From: Lycorma delicatula
Lineage: Eukaryota; Arthropoda; Insecta; Hemiptera; Fulgoridae
Length of the DNA: 64,000 nt
Direction of reading: 5' to 3'
Assembly (NCBI RefSeq): GCF_047948215.1
Contig: NC_134464.1
Span: 3,234,001 to 3,298,000, forward strand
Shown here one piece after another: positions 49,263 to 61,102 of this stretch. The position numbers and the translations under genes are program-made. The notes beneath the pieces were generated by a model. It was given only the letters and a program-made list of their open reading frames with translations. It did no database searches and was not told where the DNA came from. The stretch's first letter is position 1. Each line of letters opens with the position of its first letter.

Positions 49263-50308
49263 GTAAAATGAATAGGAAAATCGATGTTGCCGCCGACTGT
49301 GAAATACGTGGAGTATACTTTATATAACCATCGAAACGTTAAGTCGGCTGAAATTCATAGACAGTTGGTTGCGATGTACGGTGATAACGTAATGAATGAA
49401 TGAAACGTCCAAAAATGGTGTGAAAGGTTTAGAAATAACAGATTAACAGAATTAATGTGCACGATGAAGAACGTTCGGGAAAGCCCTCGATAATCACCGA
49501 CGACTAGTTGAAACGCGTCGATGATGAAATCAGAAAAGATCATCGCTCACCGATTTCCGACCTGACCCTTCTTTTTCCTGGTTTTTCAAGAGCTGTTATC
49601 GGTCGCATTGTTCATAACCGTTTAGGCTTCAGAAAGGTTTGTGCAGGTCGGGTCCGCACGTCTTAACGGAACGTCACAAAAAAATCCGAACGGGATCTGC
49701 TTTGGAATTTTTGATGCGCTTCACACAAAAAGGTGATGAGTTCCTTAATTCGATTGTTACCGGCGATGAAACGTTGATTTCGTATGACACGGCTGAGAAA
49801 ACGGTAGTCAATTGAATGGCGTCATCCTCGATCACCAACCAGACCGACAAAGGTCAAGCCACAGTTATTTGGACGCACACTGATGGCCACAGTCTTTTGG
49901 GATCGGTTTGGCATACTACTGATTGCTTTCGTGCCGCGTAGAACGGCTGTAATTGCAGACGGCTACTGCGAAACTCTACGTAAGTTACGGCGCGTCATTC
50001 AAAATCGGCGACGGGGTCGTCCTGCTGCATGATAATGCACGTCCACATGTTGCGGGTCCGACACGTGATTTACTGAGAACATTTGGATGGGAAATTTACG
50101 ATCACCCGCCATACAGTCCGGACTTAGCTTCTTCTGATTACGATTTGTTTGAAAAATTAAAAGAATTTTTGAGCGGTTAGCAGTTCGCGGATGACGATGA
50201 ACTTAAAAATGTTGTTAATCAGTGCCTAAATGGACTGTCGGCAGAAGAATACGACGACGGTATATTGAAGCTGATGTATCGCTACGATAAATGTCTTAAT
50301 TCATCTTA
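49263..50308 (+). mobile_element. Mariner (DD34D) transposase pseudogene, interrupted by a LINE at its 3' end
   Basis: It starts MNRKIDVAADCEIRGVYFI, then after frame changes SAEIHRQLVAMYGDN, VQKWCERFRNNR, and FLNSIVTGDETLISYDTAEK with the first catalytic Asp (VTGDE). The well-kept part at 49990-50177 contains LLHDNARPHVAGPTRDLL and PPYSPDLASSDYDLFEKLKE. The Asp of HDN and the Asp of SSDY are separated by 34 residues, the mariner signature. It ends YRYDKCLN near 50300, where LINE sequence takes over; AGTCGTCAGAAAAAGACTTA at 51420-51439 may be the rest of the mariner. Several stops, and WxxxD-type positions are lost. Confidence 0.8.
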
Positions 50309-51418
50309 GGAGCAGGCTCCAGCGTTCCCCGGGAGCCATTGGCAGACAACGATTCGGTTGAGCTTCCGCTGCCCACCCCCTGAAGGCTGGCCCTCACCCT
50401 CTACCCGTCTGCCGTATTGCCCTTAATGATCCCCATGATCATACCCTCTATGAAGATGCAGATCCTTTTAGACTGGAGCATTGTTGCCACAATTTTATCA
50501 GCATTCAGTTCTCCTAAATACCGATAACACACACTCCTTAGCTGCTGCCACTGTAGGTACTCGAAAATAGCATGCTCAACAGTGTCTAGTAACCCACAGT
50601 ATATACAAAGGTCCGACTCTGCTCTCTTAAGGTACGCGCGGAAGCACCCATGTCCAGTCACGAACTGGGTCAGCTCCAAACCCTCTTTCTATCCATGGCC
50701 TTATCAACGGAAGCAACCGTCTTGTCCATGCTCCTTTACCAGCAGCCTCCCACCTGGCCTGCCATCTATCCTTCAGCCGCTCTTCCACCAGTTTCTTATC
50801 TCTACCCTCCTTTCTGTCTATACGCTGATAAGCGAGGAGGTTTATCGGAGGGATTTCCGCCGTCTCCATGGATACCGTACGGTATCCCCGGTAAACCCTC
50901 AAGGCCAGTCGACGTTGAACTCTCTTCAACAACGCTCGCACACTCTTTGTCAGCAATCCTCTCGTCCAAACAGGGACCGCGTAGAGGATGACTGCGTGCA
51001 CCACATGAGCGTACAATCTTCTTTTCTCAAAACTAGAGCCATATGCGTTAGGAAAAATCCTTGAGAGGACGTTAACCACTCTCTCTGCCTTCAATACCCT
51101 TTGCTGCATATGGACTTGAAATTATCTCCTGCTATCCAGCCATACGCCCAAGTAGTTACCCTCCAACTCAAAGGAGATGCGTTCCAACCTTCTTCTTGCA
51201 GTCATAACTGACACGGTCTTTTCCACTGCCACTTCAAGGCTTTTCTCGTCCATCTAGTACCTACCAGCGCCAATGCTCGGTTTCCGGCATCCTTAATCTC
51301 GCCCTTCGTTCTTCTGCACACTACTAATGCTAAGTCATCAGCAAAGGCCGCAACCGGATTCCCAGGATCCCGTCGTAGACAACCAGGTCGACCTAGGACA
51401 GTCTTGTTACCGTACCGT
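50309..51418 (-). mobile_element. R1-like LINE fragment inserted in the mariner
   Basis: On the minus strand AAFADDLALVVCRRTKG carries the catalytic FADD motif of reverse transcriptase (51334-51345). It is followed, after a frameshift, by a 160-codon frame (51109-50627): AERVVNVLSRIFPNAYGSSF, VILYAVPVWTRGLL, LLKRVQRRLALRVYRGYRTV, and WTRRLLPLIRPWIERGF. A second frame (50679-50401) has LTQFVTGHGCFRAYLKRAES and the Cys/His cluster CIYCGLLDTVEHAIFEYLQW. This is the C-terminal half of an R1-clade ORF2, one of the best preserved in the window, with one clear frameshift between the two long frames. Confidence 0.85.
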
Positions 51419-51449
51419 TTAGTCGTCAGAAAAAGACTTATGTATTTTT

Positions 51450-52434
51450 TAATTATTTATTCTATCTAATATTAAAGATCGATCAAAATACTTATAATCG
51501 GTTGTTATTTTTAAACATTTTGCTCCCTTTCCAAGTACGCTCACAAAATCATCTTCTACTGTTCTTAGCATTCTTTGGGGTTTTTACCCAGCAGCTTAAA
51601 AAACTTATTTCAGCAGTTGATCTCGACCGATTTCACATTAACCGCTTGATAACGTCGCTGCTGAAATTAGATCTCTGTAAACCGAGTCGCGTGCAGTCGG
51701 TAGTAAGACCTAGATAGTCGGCTAGATTTAAACTGGAAACCTGCAGGATCACCGAACGGCAGTCGGAATAGACTTACACGTTAATTATTCCGCTTTAAGT
51801 AATTTCGATAAAATATATTTCAAGGTTTCAGCAAATAATTTATTTAGATTATTTTGGAACGTAAAGTCGCATACTTGCGCGCAGGTACCGCGAACTAATT
51901 TTTTCGTATTACATTTTGTTGCTTTTATCTAGTTTTAATATAAAAAGCGTATGTATTTTTATAAAGTCTTACTCGGTAAAATATATTAAAGATATTTTTA
52001 ATTTCGTATCTATTATAATATAAAAAAAAAATTCGTAATAAAACTTTTGAACGAGCATGTTAAACAAGTTTTTGGGTAAATAAACAAGTTATGAACAATG
52101 TAAACACGCGGTTTGATAATATGAGTATCTATGAATACGGTCGGTTACAGCAGATAATAGAAGAGTAAATTTGGTAAAACTTTATACTAAAATCAAGTAA
52201 ATAGGTTGCGTTACGGTAGTTCATGTCAGAACAACGCTGAAGTGATTAAGTGTCGTTATACAAATACTACATCGAGTTCAACATCTTCGGATTTGGCGGC
52301 TTCCTGTTTTATAAACGAATATACTTTTAATTGAATTTACTATGATTATGTGTTACTAAAAATGACGACGTATTTTTTAAAATGTACATTTAAAAAAATT
52401 AAATTGTATTTTTCTTTATAAACATAATTTATTA
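51450..52434. other. AT-rich stretch, no gene recognised
   Basis: A 71-codon frame (51502-51717) has no motif. Nothing else is supported. Confidence 0.45.
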
Positions 52435-53087
52435 TAAAAAAATCTGATGTGTACAACACATGACTTCCTTGTACGCCCATTAAATTACATATACACATTT
52501 TTAAAAGTACATAAAATTTATTTCATTAATCATTTCTATATATTTTTCCTATTGTTATTGAATTATCGTATTTTTTTTTACAATGAGAGGTTGATAATTA
52601 TTAATAAACCAATATATTTCAATTAAAAAAAAAGTTAAAAAAAAGGAGATGAAGTCTGATTCGAACCGATGTGCCTTCCCAAATATCCAAATATTTCAAT
52701 AATTAAACATTTATTTGGCTATAACTTTGGAACCGACTAAAATAAGTTCCACTTATGATATATCGTTGAAAAGCTCTCGATGAAGGCGTATTACTGAAGG
52801 TAAGAAAAAGTCAAACTCCAAATTTTTGTGGTTTTTGGGCATTTTTGGACACTTTTGGTTTAGTCGATTGCAATAAAAAGGGGAGGTGCACAACTAGATG
52901 TTACAACAGTTCTAAATCCAAAGTTTTAACATCTGTTAATCAACGGCTAATCGTTTTGAGTTATGCGATAATCATACGTACAGATGTCACGCCGAACCTA
53001 GTCAAAATGGATATTTCCGTTGAAATCTGAAAACCGAAATTTTTCGCGACCACAATACTTCCTTTACTTCGTACAAGGAAGTAAAAA
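52435..53087 (+). repeat. Hairpin-ended interspersed repeat, second copy
   Basis: It starts AATCTGATGTGTACAACACA followed by TGACTTCCTTGTACGCCCAT, and ends with ACAATACTTCCTTTACTTCG and TACAAGGAAGTAAAAATA. The 5' end contains ATGTG-TACAA-CACAT and the 3' end ACTTCCTT ... AAGGAAGT, so both ends can fold. The internal GATTCGAACCGATGTGCC and 3' AAATCTGAAAACCGAAATTT blocks match the copy at 36301-37305. No coding capacity. About 0.65 kb. Confidence 0.75.
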
Positions 53088-53226
53088 TATACTATTAATA
53101 TATATTTCGCATATGTATCGATATATAATATATGAAGTATACACGTGACCACCACGAGACATATACTAACGAATCGGGATTTTCCGCTAGCGATCGGTAC
53201 TTTCCGGTGCTAAGCTAAGGGGGACG

Positions 53227-53260
53227 GACACACACACAGACAGACAGACAGACACACATA
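53227..53260. repeat. (CA)n/(CAGA)n short microsatellite
   Basis: ACACACACACAGACAGACAG followed by further CAGA and CACA units. Confidence 0.85.
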
Positions 53261-53639
53261 CAAATGCCCTTTAATAGGGTAGGAATATATACGTGTTTGG
53301 GAGCTTAATTTTGTACTGTAAATTTTTAGAGTAATGACGGTCATTAATGAATACTTTTTAGGAGAAGAACTGACCGTGCACAATTTGTAATTATAGATTA
53401 GAAGTTGCTTACACGACATTTAGACTTATAAGAGTGGGATTTTTGATTTTGCACATCGATTTGGTACATTTGATCGTAATTATTATTTTTTTTTTTTACA
53501 GTAAAATATCTACTATATCTCTCTTCCTTCGGAACGATGAATATGTGTCGAATGTCGATAACGGCTCGAAGAGAAGACCCGCAGCGATTAACTCCTTTCT
53601 ATTCCGTTTATTCTGACCGGCACAGTAACAGTTGTCGAT

Positions 53640-53762
53640 GCGCGATAATAAAATGATTTTTTTTTGTAGCGTGTGAAAAAATGCCACGCCTGACCGGGAC
53701 TCGAACCCAGAACCTTCGGATGAAAGGCAGAGATGCTACCGTTGTGTCGTGGATGTCGGCAG
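53640..53762 (-). repeat. tRNA-derived SINE, short tail
   Basis: On the minus strand it starts near CATCCACGACACAACGGTAG, then CATCTCTGCCTTTCATCCGA, AGGTTCTGGGTTCGAGTCCC and GGTCAGGCGTGGCATTTTTT, then the start of the tail (CACACGCTACAAA). It is the same family as 10475-10612, with the tail cut after about 15 bp and replaced by A/T-rich sequence. Confidence 0.7.
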
Positions 53763-55688
53763 TAAAATTTTAATGTATCGTTTAATTTTGTTTTACAATC
53801 GTAAATTATAATGGCATTTATGATTTCTTCGGGTGTCTTATAGTTACAATTTCGTTTTTATTTATCAAATTTTACACATCTCTTCCCATTTTCTTTGCCT
53901 ATTTTATTCGCCCTTGTAGAACTGTTTTAATCGACCGCTCTTCTTACACGTTGGTTTTGGCCAGGCGGTTTTTCTATTCGTATTTCGTGCTGTTCCGATC
54001 AAAGTTCTGTTCTCGTTTAACCCGCTCATTATTTCTTTAATTTTTACACTGTCCGCCGTTTAATTTTAATGTCTCCCCACACCCGCATTTCAAATGCCAG
54101 CCTTTCATCGTTCCTTTTTCTTAACGTTTAGTTTTTACATTCAAACAAGGTAAATTTCAGACGTAACACTTCTACGCGCTTTTAAACTAACCGTATTTTG
54201 TATAATAACCGTTTGTTTTTACTAAATTCTTCCTTACTCGTCGCTGTTCTGATTCTTATTTCATTTCGGCTTCTCTTAACACGCTTTCTGTATCGTTTTA
54301 ATTTTCAATATTTTTGTCGTTCGTATAAAACATTCGATAGCTTATTGTTTTTTATCGTCGATACCTTAACTTTCACTATCGTTATTTTTTTTAATTTTGA
54401 AATTATTTATTTAGTCATTTGTACGCGAAGAAATAACCGGTCAGCAACGAGTATACGTATATCCTAAGTCTAATTTATAACAAACTAATTAGAATTACTG
54501 TCTTGTAGAAATCTGCGAATAGGCTTCAAATGAAAATATTTCAAGATAAAAAATAAAATAAACGACACGTAAAACAACAGGTGCAATAAGTAATACGCCG
54601 GAATAATGTTTACGATATCGGAGAATTCATCTTCTAAAACGATTATAACTTTATACGTTTTATTTTTCTCTTCGGATCTGATTCGTTCTTCTTTTTCTCT
54701 TATTGAGCGGATATGTATTATTTTAACTTTCATTAAATAAGAATTTAACGAAATATTTCTATACTTGATACGATTTTTTTTTTAATTTATTGCCAAACAG
54801 GATTGTTTTTTGAACTCTTACATTTTTGATTTCGCTTAACAATAATATTTAACGTATTTGAAAAAAAAAACAATATTTACGTTTTAATAGTTTGAATGTC
54901 AGTGAAAGTTAGGAATGTTATCTATTATCGCCTATATATTGTCGTTTTTAAATGTAAATACAGATTTTCTTCAGTTTTCCTTTTTTTTATTTTCGGTTAC
55001 CTAATTTGTACAAAACCGCTTAGGTAATTCACATCGATTTAACGGGTTTTATAAAAATTTAACTTATTACAAGTACTTTTATAAATATGATTTTTAAGAG
55101 GGACAAAAAAATGTAAATGCTTCGGGAGCAGAATATGTCGCTAAGTCGGAGACATAAATATCGATTCTCATTTTCAGTCGGTCTTTGTCCATTTTATACG
55201 TTATTATATTATATAAATTGTTTACTTTGTCTCTATATCGATAATGTTATTTCTCGTTATGAAATTTTTTGCGTACTATATATATATAATGTGTGTACAG
55301 CACGATCCTCATCTATTTTTTCTGTTTTTCGGTGTTGTTTGTACGATGTATAACAAAATTGTTATTGAATTTCATAAATAATTCATGCGTTCCATATTTT
55401 ATACATCTTGTGGTTTAAATATATAAACATGTTTTATGCTTATACCGTCATTAAAAATTGTAATTTATTCCTTGTCATATCGAACGGTTTATTTAGGTTC
55501 TGTTAACTTTATTAATGTATAAGTCAATATAAATTGTTATTCGTTTGATTCAGTCATTTATTAAAAAAATTAATTGCCTGGTTGTGTGTAATAACTAATT
55601 TGACTTTGAAATCATTATATTATATATGGTATAGCTATATTTTATAATGTGTTTAGCATTTGCTGCTGTTTCAGGTTAAAGTATCTAA

Positions 55689-55690
<2 letters not shown>
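53763..55690. other. AT-rich stretch, no gene recognised
   Basis: Open frames at 54198-54467 (+) and 54485-54733 (-) are low-complexity and match nothing I know. Confidence 0.45.

Positions 55691-55741
<51 letters not shown>
55691..55741. repeat. (TG)n microsatellite, about 50 bp
   Basis: Uninterrupted TG dinucleotides. Confidence 0.95.
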
Positions 55742-55743
<2 letters not shown>

Positions 55744-56865
55744 TAGTTGGGTAGCGGTGAGAAAACGTTTATTGTGGTTGCTTTCAGCGCAATGTTTGGC
55801 TTTTGGCCTCAGCAATATGATGAATCGCAGCCCCTAGCGAGTTACCATTTTCGTTGTGCGTAGCAATGCAGTCATCTAACATTTATAAAATTAATCACCC
55901 GTGATGCATTAGCTAAAAATTTCCTTTCGTTGCTGCTGTATTATTTAATTTTACTGTCGATTATTATCTTATTACTCGTACAGGGTTAGTTTATCTACAT
56001 CAGTTACTTTTGGTTTTTTTTTCTTAATCTGTGCGTTAATGGTAGACGACTGCTTATCAGCGGTTTGTATTTTTCTTGCTTTAAGAAATAACTGTGCTAA
56101 TTGCACAAAAAAAAATCACAGAAGATGGAGTTTCAAAAACAGTGCTTCGAGAGAAAACAAAAAGAAATTGTTTTGATTTGTAATAACATTAAAATAATCC
56201 TAGAATTCGTCATCAAACTCGATGAAACAAACTACAAATCCGCCAAATATTAACAACCGTTTTACATGCTACTTATTTTACACAAAATCTATTACGCCTT
56301 ATAAACCGTACTTATAGAAAGAAAACCGGGCTTATAGAAATACAGTAATGTTGTAATAAACTGAAAGACCAAATTCTGCTATGTGTATGTACGGGGGGGG
56401 GGGGATTTTTATTCCTTAAAGCAAGAAAACTACAAACCGCTGATAAACAGTCGCCTACCATTAACGCACAAACACAGTGTAATTTATACATATATATATA
56501 TATATATATATATGTCCTGACTGACCGATTTATCAACGCCCAGCAAAAACTACTGAAAATAAATTAATGAAATTTTGTATACGTGTTCTTCTTACGGTGT
56601 AAGTGTACACTAAGAAAGAATTTTTAGAAATTCTGTGTTTAAAGGGTTAGGTGGAGTAACAATGAAATTTACTATTTTTTTAATTTCTCGGTAACAAATG
56701 AAGATGTTAACTTGATTTTTGGTCTGTGTAATTTTCATGTGAATATCTAAAAATGTATTTTTCTAGAATTTTTGAAACCCGACTGTTTTTTAACGACTCG
56801 AGAATACAGAAAATCCCTCGCTATGATGAATACTGTAGATCCAGGTGTTAGTTTTGTCTAGGTTC
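55742..56865. other. No gene recognised; G12 run and (TA)n tract
   Basis: A run of 12 G at 56393-56404 and TA repeats at about 56493-56514. No protein-like frame. Confidence 0.45.
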
Positions 56866-56869
56866 TTTC

Positions 56870-59800
56870 TATCAATATGCAAAAAGTGAACGAATGTGCG
56901 TCGTGCAAAGAACCGACCGAAACGGTAGAAGCTTTATCAGACCAAGTAAAGTCCCTCACGGCTGCCGTTGCAGCATCGAGTACTAAGAAGAAGGTAACGT
57001 CTGCTAGAAAGACCGATAGTAGTATACCTTAAACCACTTCAGTCGGTGCATCACCACATAAGTTTCCTGCTGCACCAATTTTGGAGCAGACTAGATCCCT
57101 GTGAAGGATCTATTAAAACATCATCGCCTGGCACAGCATCTCCGTCCTCCCAGATTTCCAAGTCTCCTCCATCATCTCGAGCTCTCTACGAGGATATGGT
57201 GGCAGATGAAATGCCCGAAAAAGCAAAGCGCTTCCTGAAGTTTAAAAAATCCAAAAATAAAAACCGAGTTGTATTTGCTAAGTAATCTATATTCAGTATG
57301 TTTATTTATAACGGGGAAAAAAAATGTCGCGGGTACAAGTATTATTCAGCGCCACGTTTGTGGTCTCCGTTCTCGCCGTGAGGATATAGAAATCATACTA
57401 AAGGAAGAAAACCCTATTGGTGTTATGTCTGCAGGAGACTAACCTCCGTCCCCAGGATGCAGTGTCTTTTCATGGCTACATCTGCGAGAGATGTGACCGT
57501 CAAACTAAAGGTAGAGGTCGTGGGGGTGTGGCTTTGTTTTCCTGAGTGAAGACGAATTAGCTACGCGGATTCCATTGATTGCAAACGTCGCTGCGGTGAC
57601 AGGAAATACTGCTGTATTGGCACCATTTTAAATTAATATCTGCGGCCTTTTTTTCCACGTTTTACCTGACGCGTGTCCAAAAACTTCTTTGGAAGTGATC
57701 ACAGACCGGTTATTATCTCGGTTGAAAATAGTGATTTACTTAAAAGATGCCCACGCAGATGGGTGTTTGAGAAAGTGGATTAAATCGGATACAAAGATTC
57801 CTTCGACCAGTACGACAGGAGTGGTAGCACGATCCGCTAGCTAGCCGTGTTTACAAATCAGATACTCGGTAATGCAAGTGAATTTATCCTTCGTTACATC
57901 TGGAAAGCCAACGCGGCCTTTTATCCCTTGATGGGACGAAGACTGCACTCAGGAATCGTCGCAGGGCTTTACATAATTTCAATCGAAGGCTTACGACAAG
58001 ATTGCTCTGTGCCTTCCGGAATGCGAGAGCCGTGTGCCGTCGAGTACAATGTGCTTAACGAAAATCGTGCCTAAATTATATTGAATCCTTTTCTCGGAAC
58101 ACTCTATCATCGGCTGTGTGGAGTAAAGTTCGGGGCTTGTTTGGATCAGGGCAGTCTCCACTTTCGATTGAACCGGAAAACTACGGCTTCCTGTCTCCTC
58201 GCCAGTTGGCGTGGCAAACACGTTTGGAAATACCTGTATGTCAGTTCTCCTTACGTGTACATGTTTTATTACGTTCCTAGGACACGGGTTTATACTGTAT
58301 AAGTAGCAGATAGAAAGTATCCCATTTGTTATTGGAGACTCTCAAAATTAATTAAACCCTCCTTTTTCTTTTGATGAGCTAAGGTATGCCTCAAATATTC
58401 TCTTTTCACTTCCCCTGGAAATGATAATATCAGGCTTTGTATGTTATCTTACCTCCCTCCTGCATTACGACATCTTTCTACTATTTACAATAAAACATTT
58501 TCTGACCAGGTCTTTCCTGATTCTTGATCAGGATTGGTGATTCTCATACTGAAACCCGCTAAAGATAAATCATGCCCTTCATCCTATCATCCTATCTTCC
58601 AGAACTGCACCTTCTGCATGTTGATGGAATGGTAAACAGTCGTCTAGTGTGGAACCTTGAAAGAAACGCCCTAATTGCCACCTAAGCAATGTAGCTTTTG
58701 CCAAGGTAGATATCTGTCGATCATGTAGTTGCCCTGGAATCTGTTATTGGAAACGCCTGCTCGTGCTGTATTTTTTCAAATGCGAAAGCCATTTGACATG
58801 GCCTGGAGGAAAGGGATCCTAAATGCTCTGCAAGAATGCACTATACAAGGGAATCTCCAAACATTCATCAAGTTTCCTTAGTAGTCTACTGGGAGTATCT
58901 ACTGCCCAGCTAGATTTTAATCAGAACTAATCACCTTTTCTTATCTCTAAATATACAATTACTGAAGGTACTGGTTCTTCCTGTTACTCAACATTATTAC
59001 CTCCCTTGGTAACCTCTCATAAATTATTTTCTTGCTTTGTCGATATCAAAAAAAGTACATGAATCCGGTTATCGTCCAAAAAAGATTTTATAATATTGCA
59101 AGTAGCATGAATCCATATGCTATAGTTTAAACAGACAGCTCTAAACACGATAATTCTGTTGGTTTTTCTTTTGTGGTTGGCTATAGAACATACACGTTTG
59201 ACCTTCTCAGTATCATCAGTGAGTGTTTTCATCGTGGAGTTGTATGCTATTAATAAGTCTTTAAGTATAAATAGCCCAACATATCGACACATACTTGTCT
59301 GTTCAGATTCCATGAGTGCCTTGCAGGCGATTAGCGATGTATACTCCAGACACTCACTCAGTTGTCCATGATATACAGTTTATTATTTCAGAAATAGTGT
59401 AACACAAGTGTAAGCTGGGGATTTGTATCCCCAGCCATATTGGAATTTCAGGCAATGAGTACGCTGATGATGCGCAAGGCTACTTTTCAGCTTTCTTTCA
59501 CTATGAGATGATGAGTAGTAAAGTGAATGGAATGCTACCATCAACACAATAAACTTCATCCAGTTCAGAACACCGTGTCACCATGGAGATCCCCTTGCAG
59601 GAATAACTGTTGACAGGAGGTTATTATTTCCCACTTGTGAATAGGACACGCTAAACTTACTTAAGGACAACTCATTAATCAGACTGATGCACTTATTTGT
59701 GTTTGCTGTGATTATCAGTTAACGGTACACCACATCCTTGTAGACTCTTTATGCAGCATGTGTCTGAAATTTAAAGTAGGGGCCAACATCCAAAATATTT

Positions 59801-60120
59801 CAGGGAAAAATTTGATGAAGTTATCAAATGTCTTGCTACTTCTTTAGGCCGTACATGAATATTCTGATATTTGAGTGTTACTATAATGCGTTTTGTTTGT
59901 TTATGTTATTTTTTGTATGTCAGATGATAATTTTGTTGTTTTAAGTTAGATTTTTAATATTTTTACTTGCTGAATTTATTTTTTTTATATTACTATTATT
60001 TAAGTTTGACCTTATTGTTTAAGGTTAAGGTTAATTGATTCCTATAGGAATATTGTGCCTGAGAGCTGATAATGACACTTCATTGTGTGCCTGAAAAAAT
60101 CCTTCTACCTCCGTAGGAGA
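56870..60120 (+). mobile_element. I-like LINE with ORF1, endonuclease, reverse transcriptase and RNase H remnants
   Basis: Collinear + strand blocks in broken frames. ORF1: NECASCKEPTETVEALSDQV (56890) to a Lys-rich end at 57285 (KRFLKFKKSKNKNRVVFAK). Endonuclease: CGLRSRREDIEIILKEENP, LVLCLQETNLRPQDAVSFHG (catalytic-type Glu in QET), GGVALF, FFGSDHRPVIISVENSDLLK (SDH motif, near 57690). RT: SLPLEM near 58410, KPFDMAWRKGILNALQECTI (58790 on), QGNLQTFIK. RNase H: TDSSKHDNSVGFSFVVG (59131 on), VELYAINKSL, CSDSMSALQAI and HIGISGNEYADDA (59440-59477), showing the four acidic catalytic positions. It ends with a C-terminal Cys/His stretch near 59700. Many stops, so inactive. CpG content changes sharply near 58320, within this element. 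Confidence 0.8.
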
Positions 60121-60400
60121 ATATAATTTGTATTATGCAGACATAAGACAGTTCCTTTGAATATTTTGCATTTTTCTGAAACAGGTGGTGCATGATATTA
60201 ATGATCATTTTTGTTTTAGTTAACAATTATTTCAGTCTTCTTATTAATTAATCTATTGCTATTATTATATATGCCACTTTATGATTCCCTAAAATAAATG
60301 AATACGAAACCGTTTTGTTTTTAAATCAATAAAAAAATAGTTAAGTATTTCATTTTTATTTTAGTTATGAAATTAATTACGAACCGTTTTTATTTTTCAG
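60121..60400. other. MDN1: Intron end before the midasin exon
   Basis: AT-rich and CpG-poor. It ends in the pyrimidine-rich acceptor TTTTTATTTTTCAG. Confidence 0.6.
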
Positions 60401-60615
60401 CAAAAAAATGTGAAGAAAAACCAACATTATCTTTGGCAGTTAAAAATTTTAATGCTAGATTGGCAGCTCTTAAAATAGTTCTTGAAAATTTAGAACAAAG
60501 TAAAACAGTAACAAAGTTAATAGATGATATTAATGTACTACAAAATGCTGCCAATCAAGATTGTGGTTTAAATACTGGTGGATCTTTTGAATGGGTTGAC
60601 AGTATACTTGTTAAG
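60401..60615 (+). CDS. MDN1: Midasin exon: linker leading into the sixth AAA+ unit (FEWVDS motif)
   Basis: Midasin is a giant dynein-like AAA+ ATPase in the nucleolus and nucleoplasm that pulls assembly factors off pre-60S ribosomal particles. This 215-bp exon has a clean acceptor (TTTTTATTTTTCAG|CA) and donor (GTTAAG|GTAATT). It starts with the last two bases of a codon and ends on a codon boundary. The peptide runs from KKCEEKPTLSLAVKNFN through an acidic helical segment to GGSFEWVDSILVK. The FEWVDS(I/M)LV block is a hallmark of midasin, just before the Walker B strand of the last AAA+ domain. There are no stops or frameshifts. An I-like LINE ends about 280 bp upstream. Confidence 0.9.
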
Positions 60616-61102
60616 GTAATTTGACATAATAATTAATAAGTTAATTAACTTTTAAGTTTTTTTAAATATAAATAATTTTTGTTAAGCTTTTTTTCCCTCC
60701 TTAATTGAAAATTATGGTTTTAATAGCTTACTTTGTAAAGTTAATAAGTTTAGTTTTACAGCAGATTCGATTTTGTTTTCAGACTGCCTTTATTACAAAT
60801 TATTTTATTTAAAATACTTTATATGTATATATCCCCTTCCCGCTGTTTGTCAAGCAGTTAAAATCACTGTTCATCAGCTATTACATGATGCTGAAAAATC
60901 ATGCTCATTGAAAGGTATAGTTTTGATATGAAAAGTAAATTTTACTACGTAGCCATCTCGATTTGTTATGTATTTAGAAATAAAAGCAGTTTTAAAGTGT
61001 AATAATACGGTCTACTACTTAAATAGTGTTGGAATATATTATTCCATTTTGTTGGTTTTGGTATTTTAAAACACGTATATTTTGCATTTTTTTTTTTTGT
61101 AG
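60616..61102 (+). other. MDN1: Midasin intron, 487 bp
   Basis: GTAATT donor and a T-rich acceptor ending TTTTGTAG. The interior is AT-rich and CpG-poor. No other feature is seen in it. Confidence 0.85.

Larger units (their letters stand above)
25281..60400 (+). other. MDN1: Putative 35.1-kb midasin intron loaded with dead transposons
   Basis: This is inferred from the two flanking exons, which are consecutive in the protein and compatible in phase. The interval has a GTAGAT donor and a TTTTTATTTTTCAG acceptor. It contains at least six LINE fragments, four DNA transposon remnants, several SINEs, two copies of a hairpin-ended repeat and many microsatellites, on both strands. No other host exon was recognised inside it. 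If the 25130-25280 exon is not midasin, this interval is instead intergenic or part of a longer intron. Confidence 0.55.

Noticed and set aside
50627..51109. 160-codon frames on both strands as possible genes
   Set aside because: The minus frame is R1-like LINE ORF2; the + strand frame is its shadow.
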